From the NCBI GenBank assembly GCA_946409855.1, contig CAMJXZ010000064.1, positions 1-12,095 of the forward strand: a stretch of 12,095 bases of DNA. Direction: 5' to 3'. Positions 6,719-12,095 of this stretch are shown one piece after another. Below the pieces are notes generated by a model. The model saw nothing but the letters and a program-made list of their open reading frames with translations. It did not search any database and was not told the DNA's origin. The position numbers were made by a program, and so were the translations under genes. Within the stretch, counting starts at the first letter, position 1. Every line of letters begins with the position of its first letter. Source of the DNA: an uncultured Clostridia bacterium (GTDB taxonomy: Bacteria; Bacillota; Clostridia; Christensenellales; Aristaeellaceae).

Positions 6719-7792
6719 ATGACAAAGAAACCGTTCGGAAGGACGCTTGCCTTCCTGCTGACCGCGGTGATCATGGTCACCGGCGTCCGCCTTGCCGCTG
6801 GAGAAACGCAGCGGGAGATCCCGGTCACGGAGATTTCCGGGATACGGATCGGCCAGACGGAGAACGCAGAAGCCGGGACCGGCTGCACGGTGCTGATCGC
6901 CGAAAACGGCATGGCGGCGGGGCTGGATGTGCGGGGCGGCGGCCCGGCCTCCCGGGAAAGCCAGCTCCTGAACCCCCTGTTGGCGGCGCAGACCATTCAC
7001 GCGGTGCTTCTGTCGGGCGGGAGCGCCTACGGCCTGGGCGCGGCGAACGGCGTCATGCAGTACCTGGAGGAAAAAGGGTACGGCTATGACACGGGGTTTG
7101 CCCTGGTACCCCTTGTGGCACAGGCGGATATTTACGACCTGTCCGTGGGCGACCCGGGCGTCCGGCCCGACGCCGCCATGGGCTACCGGGCGGCCGAATG
7201 CGCGTTTGAAGCGCCCAATTACCGGGACGGCAATTACGGCGCGGGCTGCGGGGCGACGGTCGGCAAAATCGCCGGCATGGCCGCCTGCATGAAAACCGGG
7301 ATCGGCAGCTATGCCATTCAGATCGGGGAGCTTCAGATCGGCGCCGTCGTCGTCGTCAACGCCCTGGGGGATGTATTCGACTGGAAGAGCGGAAAACAGA
7401 TCGCCGGGCTGCTGGCGGAAGACGGGCATTCCCTGCGGAGCACGTCGGAATACATGAAACAGTCCGTCCAGGCGGTGGACAACAAGTTCACCGGAAACAC
7501 CACCCTGGCCGTGATCATCACCAACGCCGGGTTCAGCAAGAACCAACTGTGCAAAATCGCCGGGATGGGGCATGACGGCATGGCCCGGTCCATCCGGCCC
7601 GTCCATACTTCCGCCGACGGCGACAGCGTGTTTGCCCTTTCCGTCGGCCACGTGGAAGCCGATCAGGATCTGGTGGGGCTGCTGGCCGCGGAAGTGATCA
7701 GCGAAGCGATCGTCCGGGCGGTCCGGAGCGCGGAAAGCGCGTACGGCTATCCTTCCGCCGCGGAGCTCGGAACCTGCCCGGCGGAGGAATGA
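6719..7792 (+). CDS. Exported P1-family (S58) peptidase, NylC/DmpA-like, self-processing
   Basis: This 357-residue protein belongs to the P1/S58 group of N-terminal nucleophile hydrolases, which cleave themselves into alpha and beta chains and act as aminopeptidases or amide hydrolases. It starts with a signal-peptide-like segment: basic MTKKPFGR, a hydrophobic core LAFLLTAVIMV, and a possible AAG cut before E29. It is therefore probably exported, which is not the rule in this family. Family motifs are LLSGGSAYGL (97-106), a Gly/Cys-rich loop NYGAGCGATVGKI (172-184) and VVVNALGDV (211-219). The predicted autocleavage is at N260-T261 (GN/TTLAVIITNA), freeing T261 as nucleophile. K183, N214, D300 and D302 (TSADGDS) correspond by motif to the NylC catalytic residues K189, N219, D306 and D308. 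The AAGAAGGAA sequence (6704-6712) supports the start. The natural substrate is unknown. Confidence 0.9.
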   Translation: MTKKPFGRTLAFLLTAVIMVTGVRLAAGETQREIPVTEISGIRIGQTENAEAGTGCTVLIAENGMAAGLDVRGGGPASRESQLLNPLLAAQTIHAVLLSGGSAYGLGAANGVMQYLEEKGYGYDTGFALVPLVAQADIYDLSVGDPGVRPDAAMGYRAAECAFEAPNYRDGNYGAGCGATVGKIAGMAACMKTGIGSYAIQIGELQIGAVVVVNALGDVFDWKSGKQIAGLLAEDGHSLRSTSEYMKQSVQAVDNKFTGNTTLAVIITNAGFSKNQLCKIAGMGHDGMARSIRPVHTSADGDSVFALSVGHVEADQDLVGLLAAEVISEAIVRAVRSAESAYGYPSAAELGTCPAEE

Positions 7793-7905
7793 CCCGGCCG
7801 CATGCGTTTCCGCCCGGCCCGTATAACGCCAAACCGCACGGACCCCCGTCCCGCGTCCGCCCCATCCCTTCGCGGAATGAGGACCGTTCATAAAGGAGAA
7901 GCATC

Positions 7906-8388
7906 ATGACCAGACAGGAAACCTGCGACGCCCTGACCGCAGGCGGGATCGCGTATGAACTCACGGAGCATGCCGCGGTGTTCAACATGCAGGAACTGGA
8001 AAACGTCCGGCTCCCCTATCCGGACCGGGACGCCAAGAACCTCTTCGTCCGGGACGACAAGAAACAAAGATACTATTTAATCACCGTCAGAGGGGACAAA
8101 AGGGTGGACCTGAAAGCCTTCCGGGAACGGTTCGGCACCCGGAAGCTCTCCTTCGCTTCCCCGGAAGAACTGATGGAGATCATGCGCCTGATCCCCGGCG
8201 CGGTCACCCCGCTGGGGCTGCTGAACGACGGGGAACGGAAGGTCACCCTGTACCTGGACGCCGCTTTCCTGGACGGGCTGATCGGCGTACACCCCAACGA
8301 CAATACCGCCACCGTCTGGCTGAAGGCCGAAGACCTGGTCCGGCTGATCCGGGCGCATGGCAATCAGGTCATCACAGCGGACATCTGA
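7906..8388 (+). CDS. ProXp-ala / YbaK-type tRNA editing protein
   Basis: This 160-residue cytosolic protein of the YbaK/ProX (INS-like) superfamily most likely hydrolyses mischarged Ala-tRNA(Pro), acting as a free-standing proofreading factor next to prolyl-tRNA synthetase. Supporting motifs are AKNLFVRD (43-50) with the conserved catalytic-site Lys at 44, GAVTPLGLLND (98-108) and the HPNDNTATV block (129-137), all characteristic of the ProXp-ala (PrdX) subgroup rather than the YbaK Cys-tRNA deacylase. Length equals that of known stand-alone ProXp-ala proteins. AAAGGAG (7892-7898) is 7 nt before the ATG. The 113-bp gap upstream holds only a weak -10-like TATAAC (7822-7827) without a good -35. 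The VOC gene begins 57 bp downstream and is probably in the same transcript. Deacylation of another misacylated tRNA cannot be excluded. Confidence 0.9.
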   Translation: MTRQETCDALTAGGIAYELTEHAAVFNMQELENVRLPYPDRDAKNLFVRDDKKQRYYLITVRGDKRVDLKAFRERFGTRKLSFASPEELMEIMRLIPGAVTPLGLLNDGERKVTLYLDAAFLDGLIGVHPNDNTATVWLKAEDLVRLIRAHGNQVITADI

Positions 8389-8412
8389 TCATTCATCATT
8401 ACCGACCGCCGT

Positions 8413-8430
8413 GCGGGATTGCATTCCCGC
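8413..8430 (+). other. Hairpin immediately upstream of the VOC gene's ribosome binding site
   Basis: GCGGGA (8413-8418) and TCCCGC (8425-8430) form a perfect 6-bp stem with a 6-base loop (TTGCAT). It ends 2 bases before AAAGGAG (8433-8439). No U-tract follows. It may simply be a processing or stability element between two co-transcribed genes. Confidence 0.4.
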
Positions 8431-8445
8431 GGAAAGGAGCAGCTG

Positions 8446-8913
8446 ATGGAAAGCATCGTATCGGGCCTGAGCCATATCGCCGTCCGGACCCGGGATATCC
8501 TGGAAAGCGTGCGTTTTTACACGGAAGTGCTGGGTCTCCGGGAAGCCTTCCGGATGAACGGGGCGGACGGTTCGCTGGCCACGGTCTACCTGTACATCGC
8601 CCCCGGCCAGTTCCTGGAACTGTTCGCCAACGGCACCCGGCCCGCCGACACCGGGCGCGACCTGATCGGGATGTGCCATATCTGCCTGGAAACGGCGGAT
8701 ATCCGTCAGGCGTACCAGACACTCCTGGCCCGGGGCGGCACGGCGGATTCGGAGATCCGTCCGGGCAAGTCCAAATGCCTGCTGTTCTGGACCCATGACC
8801 CGGACGGAACCCCGCTGGAAATCATGGAGCTGGTTCCCGGATCCATGCAGGCGCAGGCCTGCAGGCGTCTGGCAGGCGCCGGCGGCGGGGAAGCGGAAGC
8901 GCGGGAACCGTAA
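8446..8913 (+). CDS. VOC (glyoxalase/bleomycin-resistance fold) protein
   Basis: This 155-residue protein has the two beta-alpha-beta-beta-beta modules of the vicinal oxygen chelate superfamily: residues ~6-62 (SHIAVRTRDILESVRFYTEVLGL then the strand FLELF) and ~74-131 (MCHICLETADI then DPDGTPLEIMEL). Candidate metal ligands in the glyoxalase I pattern are H10, E58, H78 and E125, all present, so it is likely a metal-dependent lyase, isomerase or dioxygenase-type enzyme. The substrate is not evident. A Gly/Glu-rich tail after residue 131 is outside the fold. ATG 8446 has AAAGGAG at 6-nt spacing and is preferred over an in-frame TTG at 8419, which falls inside the hairpin. It could be a lactoylglutathione lyase-like, fosfomycin- or bleomycin-type protein; the family's functions are too varied to choose. 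Confidence 0.88.
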   Translation: MESIVSGLSHIAVRTRDILESVRFYTEVLGLREAFRMNGADGSLATVYLYIAPGQFLELFANGTRPADTGRDLIGMCHICLETADIRQAYQTLLARGGTADSEIRPGKSKCLLFWTHDPDGTPLEIMELVPGSMQAQACRRLAGAGGGEAEAREP

Positions 8914-8930
8914 TCTCTCCCGTCAGAGAT
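8913..8930. other. Inverted repeat across two convergent stop codons
   Basis: ATCTCT (8913-8918) and AGAGAT (8925-8930) form a perfect 6-bp inverted repeat, with CCCGTC between them. It spans the TAA of the VOC gene (8911-8913) and the TGA of the minus-strand gene (8923-8925 on the plus strand). It could serve as a weak bidirectional terminator, but neither side has a proper T-tract. Confidence 0.3.
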
Positions 8931-9426
8931 CGATCGCGTCCAGGATCCTATACCCCGCTTCTTCCACCCTGGAAAACTCGATCCGGCTGATCCGGGTTTC
9001 AAACGGGGAAAAGCGCCGCCGCATGACCTGGCAGACGGCGTCCAGCTCCGCCGCCGGGTCGTAAATCAGGGTGGTGTGCGGCCGCCAGCTTTCATCCCGC
9101 GTCCATTGATCCAGATGAACGCCGAACTCCCCCGCGATCCTCCGGTGCAGGGCGCGCAGCTCGCCGGCGCAGGAAGGCTCCGCGGCGATTACGGACGTTT
9201 CGGATAGAAGCCCGATTCTTTCATAGCGCACGGAAAACGGCGGGCAGGCGCGGACGATCTTCGCGCAGTCTTCAGCGAACGCCGCATCATCCTCCGGGAG
9301 ATACGCGGCGATGGTGATATGCCCGTAAAAAGGGGCCTGCTCTTTGACCAGGGACAGCGCCGCCTCCCGGACCGAAAGCAGTTTTTCCGACGCGTCCGGA
9401 GACAGTCTTGCGATCACACACAGCAT
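8923..9426 (-). CDS. 2H phosphoesterase (2'-5' RNA ligase superfamily)
   Basis: This 167-residue protein carries the two HxTx motifs that define 2H phosphoesterases: HITI (36-39, in FYGHITIAAY) and HTTL (117-120, in WRPHTTLIY). They are about 80 residues apart, as usual in LigT/ThpR-like proteins. Such enzymes open 2',3'-cyclic phosphates in RNA ends or act on small cyclic nucleotides; which one applies here cannot be told. The frame is open further upstream to 9606, but the start is set at 9426 because AAGGGAGG (complement of 9436-9443) precedes it by 9 nt and because the extra N-terminal part is basic, low in family motifs and contains the gene's promoter. It converges on the VOC gene with 9 bp between stop codons. 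Confidence 0.87.
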   Translation of the reverse strand: MLCVIARLSPDASEKLLSVREAALSLVKEQAPFYGHITIAAYLPEDDAAFAEDCAKIVRACPPFSVRYERIGLLSETSVIAAEPSCAGELRALHRRIAGEFGVHLDQWTRDESWRPHTTLIYDPAAELDAVCQVMRRRFSPFETRISRIEFSRVEEAGYRILDAIDL

Positions 9427-9479
9427 GATTGGATTCCTCCCTTGCGGCAATTCCGCTTTAAAACCTGATCCCGTATGGC

Positions 9480-9508
9480 ATGATAGCAGAACCGCGCCCC
9501 TTCCGCAA
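9480..9508 (-). promoter_or_regulatory. Putative promoter of the 2H phosphoesterase gene
   Basis: Read on the minus strand, TATCAT (9480-9485, 5 of 6) is the -10 and TTGCGG (9503-9508, 3 of 6) the -35, with 17 bp between them. The predicted start near 9473 leaves a ~47-nt leader containing the ribosome binding site at 9436-9443. The -35 is weak. Confidence 0.45.
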
Positions 9509-9572
9509 GCCGGGGCGCTCCGTTTTCCGTGTATCCGGCAATACCCTTCCCGCGCATTCATCCGCCCGGTCC

Positions 9573-9603
9573 GGAAGCTGCCTTTGCGCTTCCCTCCTTT
9601 TTT
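9573..9603 (+). terminator. Intrinsic-terminator-like hairpin with no obvious gene in front
   Basis: GGAAGC (9573-9578) pairs with GCTTCC (9588-9593). GC/GC (9580-9581 with 9586-9587) extends the stem past one bulged T to a CTTT loop. CTCC separates it from TTTTTT (9598-9603). It lies on the plus strand just before the ABC-F promoter, where the upstream gene runs the other way. It may stop antisense read-through or end an unseen small RNA. Confidence 0.5.
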
Positions 9604-9617
9604 CACCCGGTTCGTGA

Positions 9618-9646
9618 TTGACAGCCCGCCGGCCGTCTGCTATAAT
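9618..9646 (+). promoter_or_regulatory. Consensus sigma-A promoter of the ABC-F gene
   Basis: TTGACA (9618-9623) and TATAAT (9641-9646) are both perfect hexamers with the optimal 17-bp spacer. Transcription should begin near 9653, leaving a leader of about 214 nt before the ATG at 9867. A maximally strong promoter joined to a long structured leader implies that control is exerted after initiation. Confidence 0.9.
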
Positions 9647-9682
9647 GAGCCCATCCAGGGAAAGGCAGGTACCGGTGTACTG

Positions 9683-9700
9683 ATGAAGATCCGCAGCTGA
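9683..9700 (+). CDS. Possible leader peptide 1 (MKIRS)
   Basis: ATG AAG ATC CGC AGC TGA, five codons, begins about 30 nt after the predicted transcription start and directly after the hairpin 9666-9682. The nearest purine-rich run is AAAGGCAGG (9661-9669), 13 nt away and partly inside that hairpin, so translation is uncertain. Confidence 0.3.
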   Translation: MKIRS

Positions 9701-9709
9701 CAAACGGCC

Positions 9710-9754
9710 ATGAAACTTGCGTCTCCTGTGCGAAACGGCACAGGGGCAGTTTGA
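9710..9754 (+). CDS. Possible leader peptide 2 (14 residues)
   Basis: The frame from ATG 9710 encodes MKLASPVRNGTGAV and stops at TGA 9752-9754. It lacks a clear Shine-Dalgarno sequence. Its codons contain a stable hairpin (9723-9746), and its stop lies just before TGCCGC (9756-9761), the candidate antiterminator strand. A ribosome held within it would therefore alter folding of the downstream leader. This geometry, more than coding quality, is the argument for it. Confidence 0.35.
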   Translation: MKLASPVRNGTGAV

Positions 9755-9806
9755 GTGCCGCTTGAAGGCTGCGTTTTGAAACAGCCGGACACGTCCCGTG
9801 TCCCGG

Positions 9807-9833
9807 GCGGCATCTTTGCCGCGGATGTTTTTT
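9807..9833 (+). terminator. Conditional terminator in the ABC-F leader
   Basis: GCGGCA (9807-9812) and TGCCGC (9817-9822) pair around a TCTT loop. Five bases (GGATG) separate the stem from TTTTTT (9828-9833); two more G-C pairs with C9803-C9804 are possible across a bulge. It lies 34 bp before the ABC-F start codon, inside the transcript, so it makes sense only as an attenuator. Confidence 0.5.
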
Positions 9834-9834
9834 G

Positions 9835-9859
9835 CGCTCCTTCACGGCGGAAAGGAGCG
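9835..9859 (+). promoter_or_regulatory. Hairpin hiding the ABC-F ribosome binding site
   Basis: CGCTCCTT (9835-9842) pairs perfectly over 8 bp with AAGGAGCG (9852-9859). The 3' arm contains the Shine-Dalgarno AAAGGAG (9851-9857) of the ABC-F gene, which starts 9 nt later at 9867. Formation of the stem should block initiation. GTTTCTTT after it (9859-9866) is a weak U-tract, so the stem could also aid termination. Confidence 0.6.
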
Positions 9860-9866
9860 TTTCTTT

Positions 9867-11549
9867 ATGCCCGGAATCATTCTGGAAGCAAACCATATTC
9901 AGAAATCATACGGAGATCAGCTGGTCCTGGACGTGGAGCGCCTGCGCGTTTATGACGGGGAGCGGATCGCCCTGATCGGGGAGAACGGCGCGGGGAAGTC
10001 CACGCTGCTGTCGATCCTGGCGGGCGAAACGGAGCCCGACGCCGGCACCGTCCGGCGCTGCGGGTCGTTCGCCTATATCCATCAGTCCGGTGAGGCGCGT
10101 AACGACGGGAGCGCCCGCCTGGCCTCCGAATTCCGCGCGCCGGAACAGCGCGGCGGCCTGTCCGGCGGCGAGATCACCCGGCGGCGCATCGCCGAAGCTC
10201 TGTCCGGCGACACGGTACTGCTCTTTGCCGACGAACCGACGACGGATCTGGACGCCGGGGGGATCGAACGGCTGACCCGGTTCCTGTTATCCCGGCGCGG
10301 CGCGCTGCTGCTCGTATCCCACGACCGGGCCCTGCTGAACGCGCTGTGCACCCGGGTGCTGCATCTGGAAGACGGCAGGATCACCGATTTTCCGGGAACA
10401 TATTCGGCTTATCAGGAAGAACTGAAGCGCCGCCGGGCGTTTCAGCAGTTCGAATACGACCGGTACCGGGCGGAACAGGCGCGGCTCAAAGCGCTGGCGC
10501 AGCAGAAGGCCGAATGGGCGGCCTCGGTCCAAAAAGCGCCGAAGCGGATGGGCAACAGCGAGGCCCGGCTGCACACCAGGGAATACACCAACGCCGTGCT
10601 GCGCCTGAGCGCCGCGAAAAAGACCGTGCAGGACCGCATGGAACGGCTGGAAAAGAAGGAAAGACCGAAGGACCTGCCGCAGGTCCATATGACGCTTGGG
10701 GTCAGCCATCCCGTGGAAGCCAGAACGGCCCTGACCGTCCGGTGTGATCTGCTGCGGGCCGGCGGCCGGACGCTGCTCTCCCAAACCGGGTTCCATCTGC
10801 CCGCCGGCAGCAGGACCGCGCTGCTGGGAGAAAACGGCAGCGGCAAGACCACGCTGCTGCGCGCCCTGCGCGGCGAGCCCTCCCCCGGCACGCTGTTCAC
10901 GGGAGAGATCCGGCTCAACCCCGGAGCGCGGCTGGGCTGGTTTGACCAGGATCACGAAAAAACGCTGGACCTGGAAAAGACCGCCCTGGAAAATGCGATG
11001 GCCTCTTCCCCCTGCCCCGAATCCCTGGCCCGGACGGTGCTGGCCCGCCTGCGCCTGGAGGGGGACAGCGTGTTCAAGCCCGCGCGCGTCCTGTCCGGCG
11101 GGGAAAGGGCGAAGGCCGCTCTGGCAAAGCTGCTTCTGTCCGACAGCAATGTGCTGATCCTGGACGAGCCCACCAACCACCTGGACCTGTTTGCCATGGA
11201 AGCCCTGGAGAGCCTCCTGGCCGATTACGGCGGAACGCTGCTGTTTGTCAGCCACGACCGCGCGTTTGTCTCAGCCGTCGCCGGGCGGATCCTGCGCGTT
11301 GAAAACAGCGCGCTCACGGCCTTTGAAGGCACGCTCAGCCAGATGGAGGCGGACGCGAAGCGCAGCCGGGGCGACGAACCCGCGCGGCTTGAAATCACCT
11401 CTCTGGAAATGAAGCTGGCGGCGCTCGCGGCCCGGATGGCGGCGCCGAAAAAGGGAGAAAGCCCGGAACAGCTGAAGGAAGAATACCTCGCGCTGGCCGA
11501 AAGCCTGAAAGCGCTGCGCAGGAAAAACGCCCCGCAGCCCCGGCCGTAA
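9867..11549 (+). CDS. ABC-F ATPase, antibiotic-resistance (ribosomal protection) type
   Basis: This 560-residue soluble protein has two ABC ATPase domains and no membrane helices. NBD1: Walker A GENGAGKST (38-46), signature LSGGE (98-102), Walker B with DEPTTDLD (122-129), His152. NBD2: Walker A GENGSGKTT (320-328), signature LSGGE (409-413), ILDEPTNHLD (431-440), His463. Between them, about 183-285 is a charged helical hairpin, the P-site tRNA-interaction linker. Its tip carries APKRMGNSEARLHTREYTN (224-242), like the linkers of Lsa/Vga/VmlR proteins that dislodge lincosamides, pleuromutilins and streptogramin A from the 50S subunit. A C-terminal helical extension (~505-552) recalls VmlR. 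The NBD1 DEPTTDLD variant of the ABC-F DEPTNHLD motif also points to the resistance class. ATG 9867 is chosen over an in-frame GTG at 9798 because of AAAGGAG at 9-nt spacing. Drug spectrum cannot be deduced. Confidence 0.93.
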   Translation: MPGIILEANHIQKSYGDQLVLDVERLRVYDGERIALIGENGAGKSTLLSILAGETEPDAGTVRRCGSFAYIHQSGEARNDGSARLASEFRAPEQRGGLSGGEITRRRIAEALSGDTVLLFADEPTTDLDAGGIERLTRFLLSRRGALLLVSHDRALLNALCTRVLHLEDGRITDFPGTYSAYQEELKRRRAFQQFEYDRYRAEQARLKALAQQKAEWAASVQKAPKRMGNSEARLHTREYTNAVLRLSAAKKTVQDRMERLEKKERPKDLPQVHMTLGVSHPVEARTALTVRCDLLRAGGRTLLSQTGFHLPAGSRTALLGENGSGKTTLLRALRGEPSPGTLFTGEIRLNPGARLGWFDQDHEKTLDLEKTALENAMASSPCPESLARTVLARLRLEGDSVFKPARVLSGGERAKAALAKLLLSDSNVLILDEPTNHLDLFAMEALESLLADYGGTLLFVSHDRAFVSAVAGRILRVENSALTAFEGTLSQMEADAKRSRGDEPARLEITSLEMKLAALAARMAAPKKGESPEQLKEEYLALAESLKALRRKNAPQPRP

Positions 11550-11559
11550 AACGCCGGAA

Positions 11560-11587
11560 GCCGGACGGAAAAGCATCCGCCGCCGGC
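11560..11587 (+). other. Hairpin after the ABC-F gene without a U-tract
   Basis: GCCGG (11560-11564) pairs with CCGGC (11583-11587) and CGGA (11566-11569) with TCCG (11576-11579), around the loop AAAGCA, with an A/CCG internal loop. It begins 11 bp after the ABC-F stop. With no T-run it is a poor Rho-independent terminator; it may protect the 3' end, or the Nudix gene may be co-transcribed. Confidence 0.3.
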
Positions 11588-11664
11588 ACATGACGCATTG
11601 CGCCCTGCCCCGGCCGGAGCGCGCGTATACAGGAATCGTACAAAAAACTACGGAGGACCGGAAC

Positions 11665-12095
11665 ATGGAATTTAAGCGCATCCGAAAAATACACGAGGGC
11701 AGATTCATCACCCGCTACGACGTGGACTACGTCACCGCGGAAGGGCATCCAAAGACCTACGAGATCATCAGCAGGAACCGGAACATCCGGACGCTGGAAG
11801 AGCTGCAGAACCGGAAGGCGGATTCGGTCATCCTGATCCTGACAGACGAAAGCGGGGAACGCATCCTCGTCAGCCGGGAATACCGCATGGCCATGGCACA
11901 GTGGATCTATAACTTCCCGGCCGGGCTGATCGACCCGGGCGAGACGCCGGAAGAAAGCGCCCGGCGGGAGCTGTTGGAGGAAACCGGGCTCCGCCTGACG
12001 CGGATCGACGACATCCTGGACAACAGCTACAGCGCCATCGGTTTTTCCAACGAGCGGAACATCTGCGTCTTCGGCGCGGCAGAAGGGAGCTTCCG
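11665..12095 (+). CDS. Nudix hydrolase, ADP-ribose pyrophosphatase-like, cut by the window end
   Basis: The first 143 residues are present; the 3' end lies outside. The Nudix box is complete and canonical at residues 87-109 (GLIDPGETPEESARRELL then EETGL), matching GX5EX7REUXEEXGU, with the metal-binding glutamates of REXXEE intact. Before it, a short N-terminal sheet and the strand SVILIL (54-59) are followed by REYRMAMAQWIYNFPAG (71-87). The pattern R-Q/E-Y-R...FPAG...E is typical of the ADP-ribose pyrophosphatase/NudF group, so hydrolysis of ADP-ribose or a related nucleoside diphosphate is most likely. GGAGG (11652-11656) lies 8 nt before the ATG. No convincing promoter is seen in the 115-bp gap upstream. 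Confidence 0.9.
   Translation, partial: MEFKRIRKIHEGRFITRYDVDYVTAEGHPKTYEIISRNRNIRTLEELQNRKADSVILILTDESGERILVSREYRMAMAQWIYNFPAGLIDPGETPEESARRELLEETGLRLTRIDDILDNSYSAIGFSNERNICVFGAAEGSF

Larger units (their letters stand above)
9653..9866 (+). promoter_or_regulatory. Structured leader of the ABC-F gene, candidate ribosome-mediated attenuator
   Basis: In order: a hairpin 9666-9682 (CAG-G-TAC / GTACTG, loop CGGT); a 5-codon ORF (9683-9700); a 14-codon ORF (9710-9754) containing a 9-bp hairpin (9723-9731 with 9738-9746); a hairpin GGCTG/CAGCC (9767-9786); GGACACG/CGTGTCC (9787-9803, loop TCC); a terminator-like stem GCGGCA/TGCCGC (9807-9812 with 9817-9822) followed by GGATG and T6 (9828-9833); and a stem burying the ribosome binding site (9835-9859). 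The segment TGCCGC at 9756-9761, right after the second ORF's stop, duplicates the terminator's 3' arm, so it could pair with 9807-9812 as an antiterminator. Resistance ABC-F genes such as vmlR and vga are known to use leader-based attenuation; the mechanism here is inferred. Confidence 0.6.

Noticed and set aside
6641..7891. 416-codon minus-strand open frame opposite the P1 peptidase
   Set aside because: The peptidase frame has every catalytic motif and a good ribosome binding site, while the opposite frame shows no recognisable domain.
7793..7905. Promoter for the ProXp-ala gene using TATAAC at 7822-7827
   Set aside because: No acceptable -35 is found at 16-18 bp and no extended -10 is present, so I did not list it as a feature. 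The gap also holds only a 4-bp ACGG/CCGT hairpin without a T-run.
9427..9606. N-terminal extension of the 2H phosphoesterase (60 extra codons)
   Set aside because: The extension contains the likely promoter and ribosome binding site, is basic and not family-like, and would nearly abut the terminator-like repeat; the start at 9426 is better supported.
9755..9955. 66-codon frame starting GTG right after leader ORF 2
   Set aside because: It runs through all the leader hairpins and overlaps the ABC-F start region in another frame, with no ribosome binding site or motif.
10287..11255. 322-codon minus-strand frame within the ABC-F gene
   Set aside because: It is opposite an intact ABC-F gene, rich in Gln/Gly/Pro, without motifs or a start signal.
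11593..11631. Promoter for the Nudix gene using TTGCGC (11598-11603) and TATACA (11626-11631)
   Set aside because: The spacer is 22 bp, too long, and both boxes are poor matches.

Overview
The window looks like chromosomal DNA from a GC-rich, low-complexity-free member of the Firmicutes, most likely a Clostridia-type gut or rumen anaerobe. The reasons are the strong AAGGAGG-like ribosome binding sites before almost every gene, sigma-A promoters, U-tract terminators, and a complete BceRS-BceAB peptide-antibiotic sensing and detoxification module, a type essentially confined to Firmicutes. The taxonomic placement is inference; no rRNA or tRNA gene is present. I saw no insertion sequence, CRISPR array, phage gene or tRNA.

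Layout, left to right: the 3' three quarters of CTP synthase (pyrG, 1-1190, +); a terminator hairpin whose loop coincides with the -10 box of a good sigma-A promoter (1229-1279); an OmpR-type response regulator (1338-2024) and, overlapping by 4 bp, an intramembrane-sensing histidine kinase (2021-3010); a 162-bp control region with a candidate BceR-type operator; an ABC ATPase (3173-3934) and, again overlapping by 4 bp, a 680-residue FtsX-type permease (3931-5973); an intrinsic terminator (5991-6026). Then come a promoter and GNAT acetyltransferase (6106-6663), an exported P1-family (NylC/DmpA-like) self-processing peptidase (6719-7792), a ProXp-ala/YbaK-type tRNA editing protein (7906-8388), a VOC/glyoxalase-fold protein (8446-8913), and a convergent 2H phosphoesterase on the minus strand (8923-9426). 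A divergent intergenic region of 440 bp follows, with promoters for both directions and a structured leader. It precedes an antibiotic-resistance-type ABC-F protein (9867-11549). The window ends inside a Nudix hydrolase (11665-12095+).

How the genes work together: the four-gene Bce module is expected to act as one circuit. The permease with its ATPase senses a cell-wall-active peptide and passes the signal to the kinase, which phosphorylates the regulator, which then induces the transporter operon from the operator near 3058-3099. The ABC-F protein is predicted to protect ribosomes from 50S-targeting antibiotics. It has its own consensus promoter and a leader of about 214 nt containing two possible leader peptides, a terminator-like hairpin with a matching antiterminator segment, and a hairpin that buries the ABC-F ribosome binding site. 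These are the hallmarks of ribosome-mediated attenuation. The remaining genes (GNAT, P1 peptidase, ProXp-ala, VOC, 2H, Nudix) look like small accessory or housekeeping enzymes without a clear common pathway. The best candidates for something not yet described are the ABC-F leader and the terminator/promoter overlap upstream of the Bce regulator. No wholly new multi-gene system is evident.
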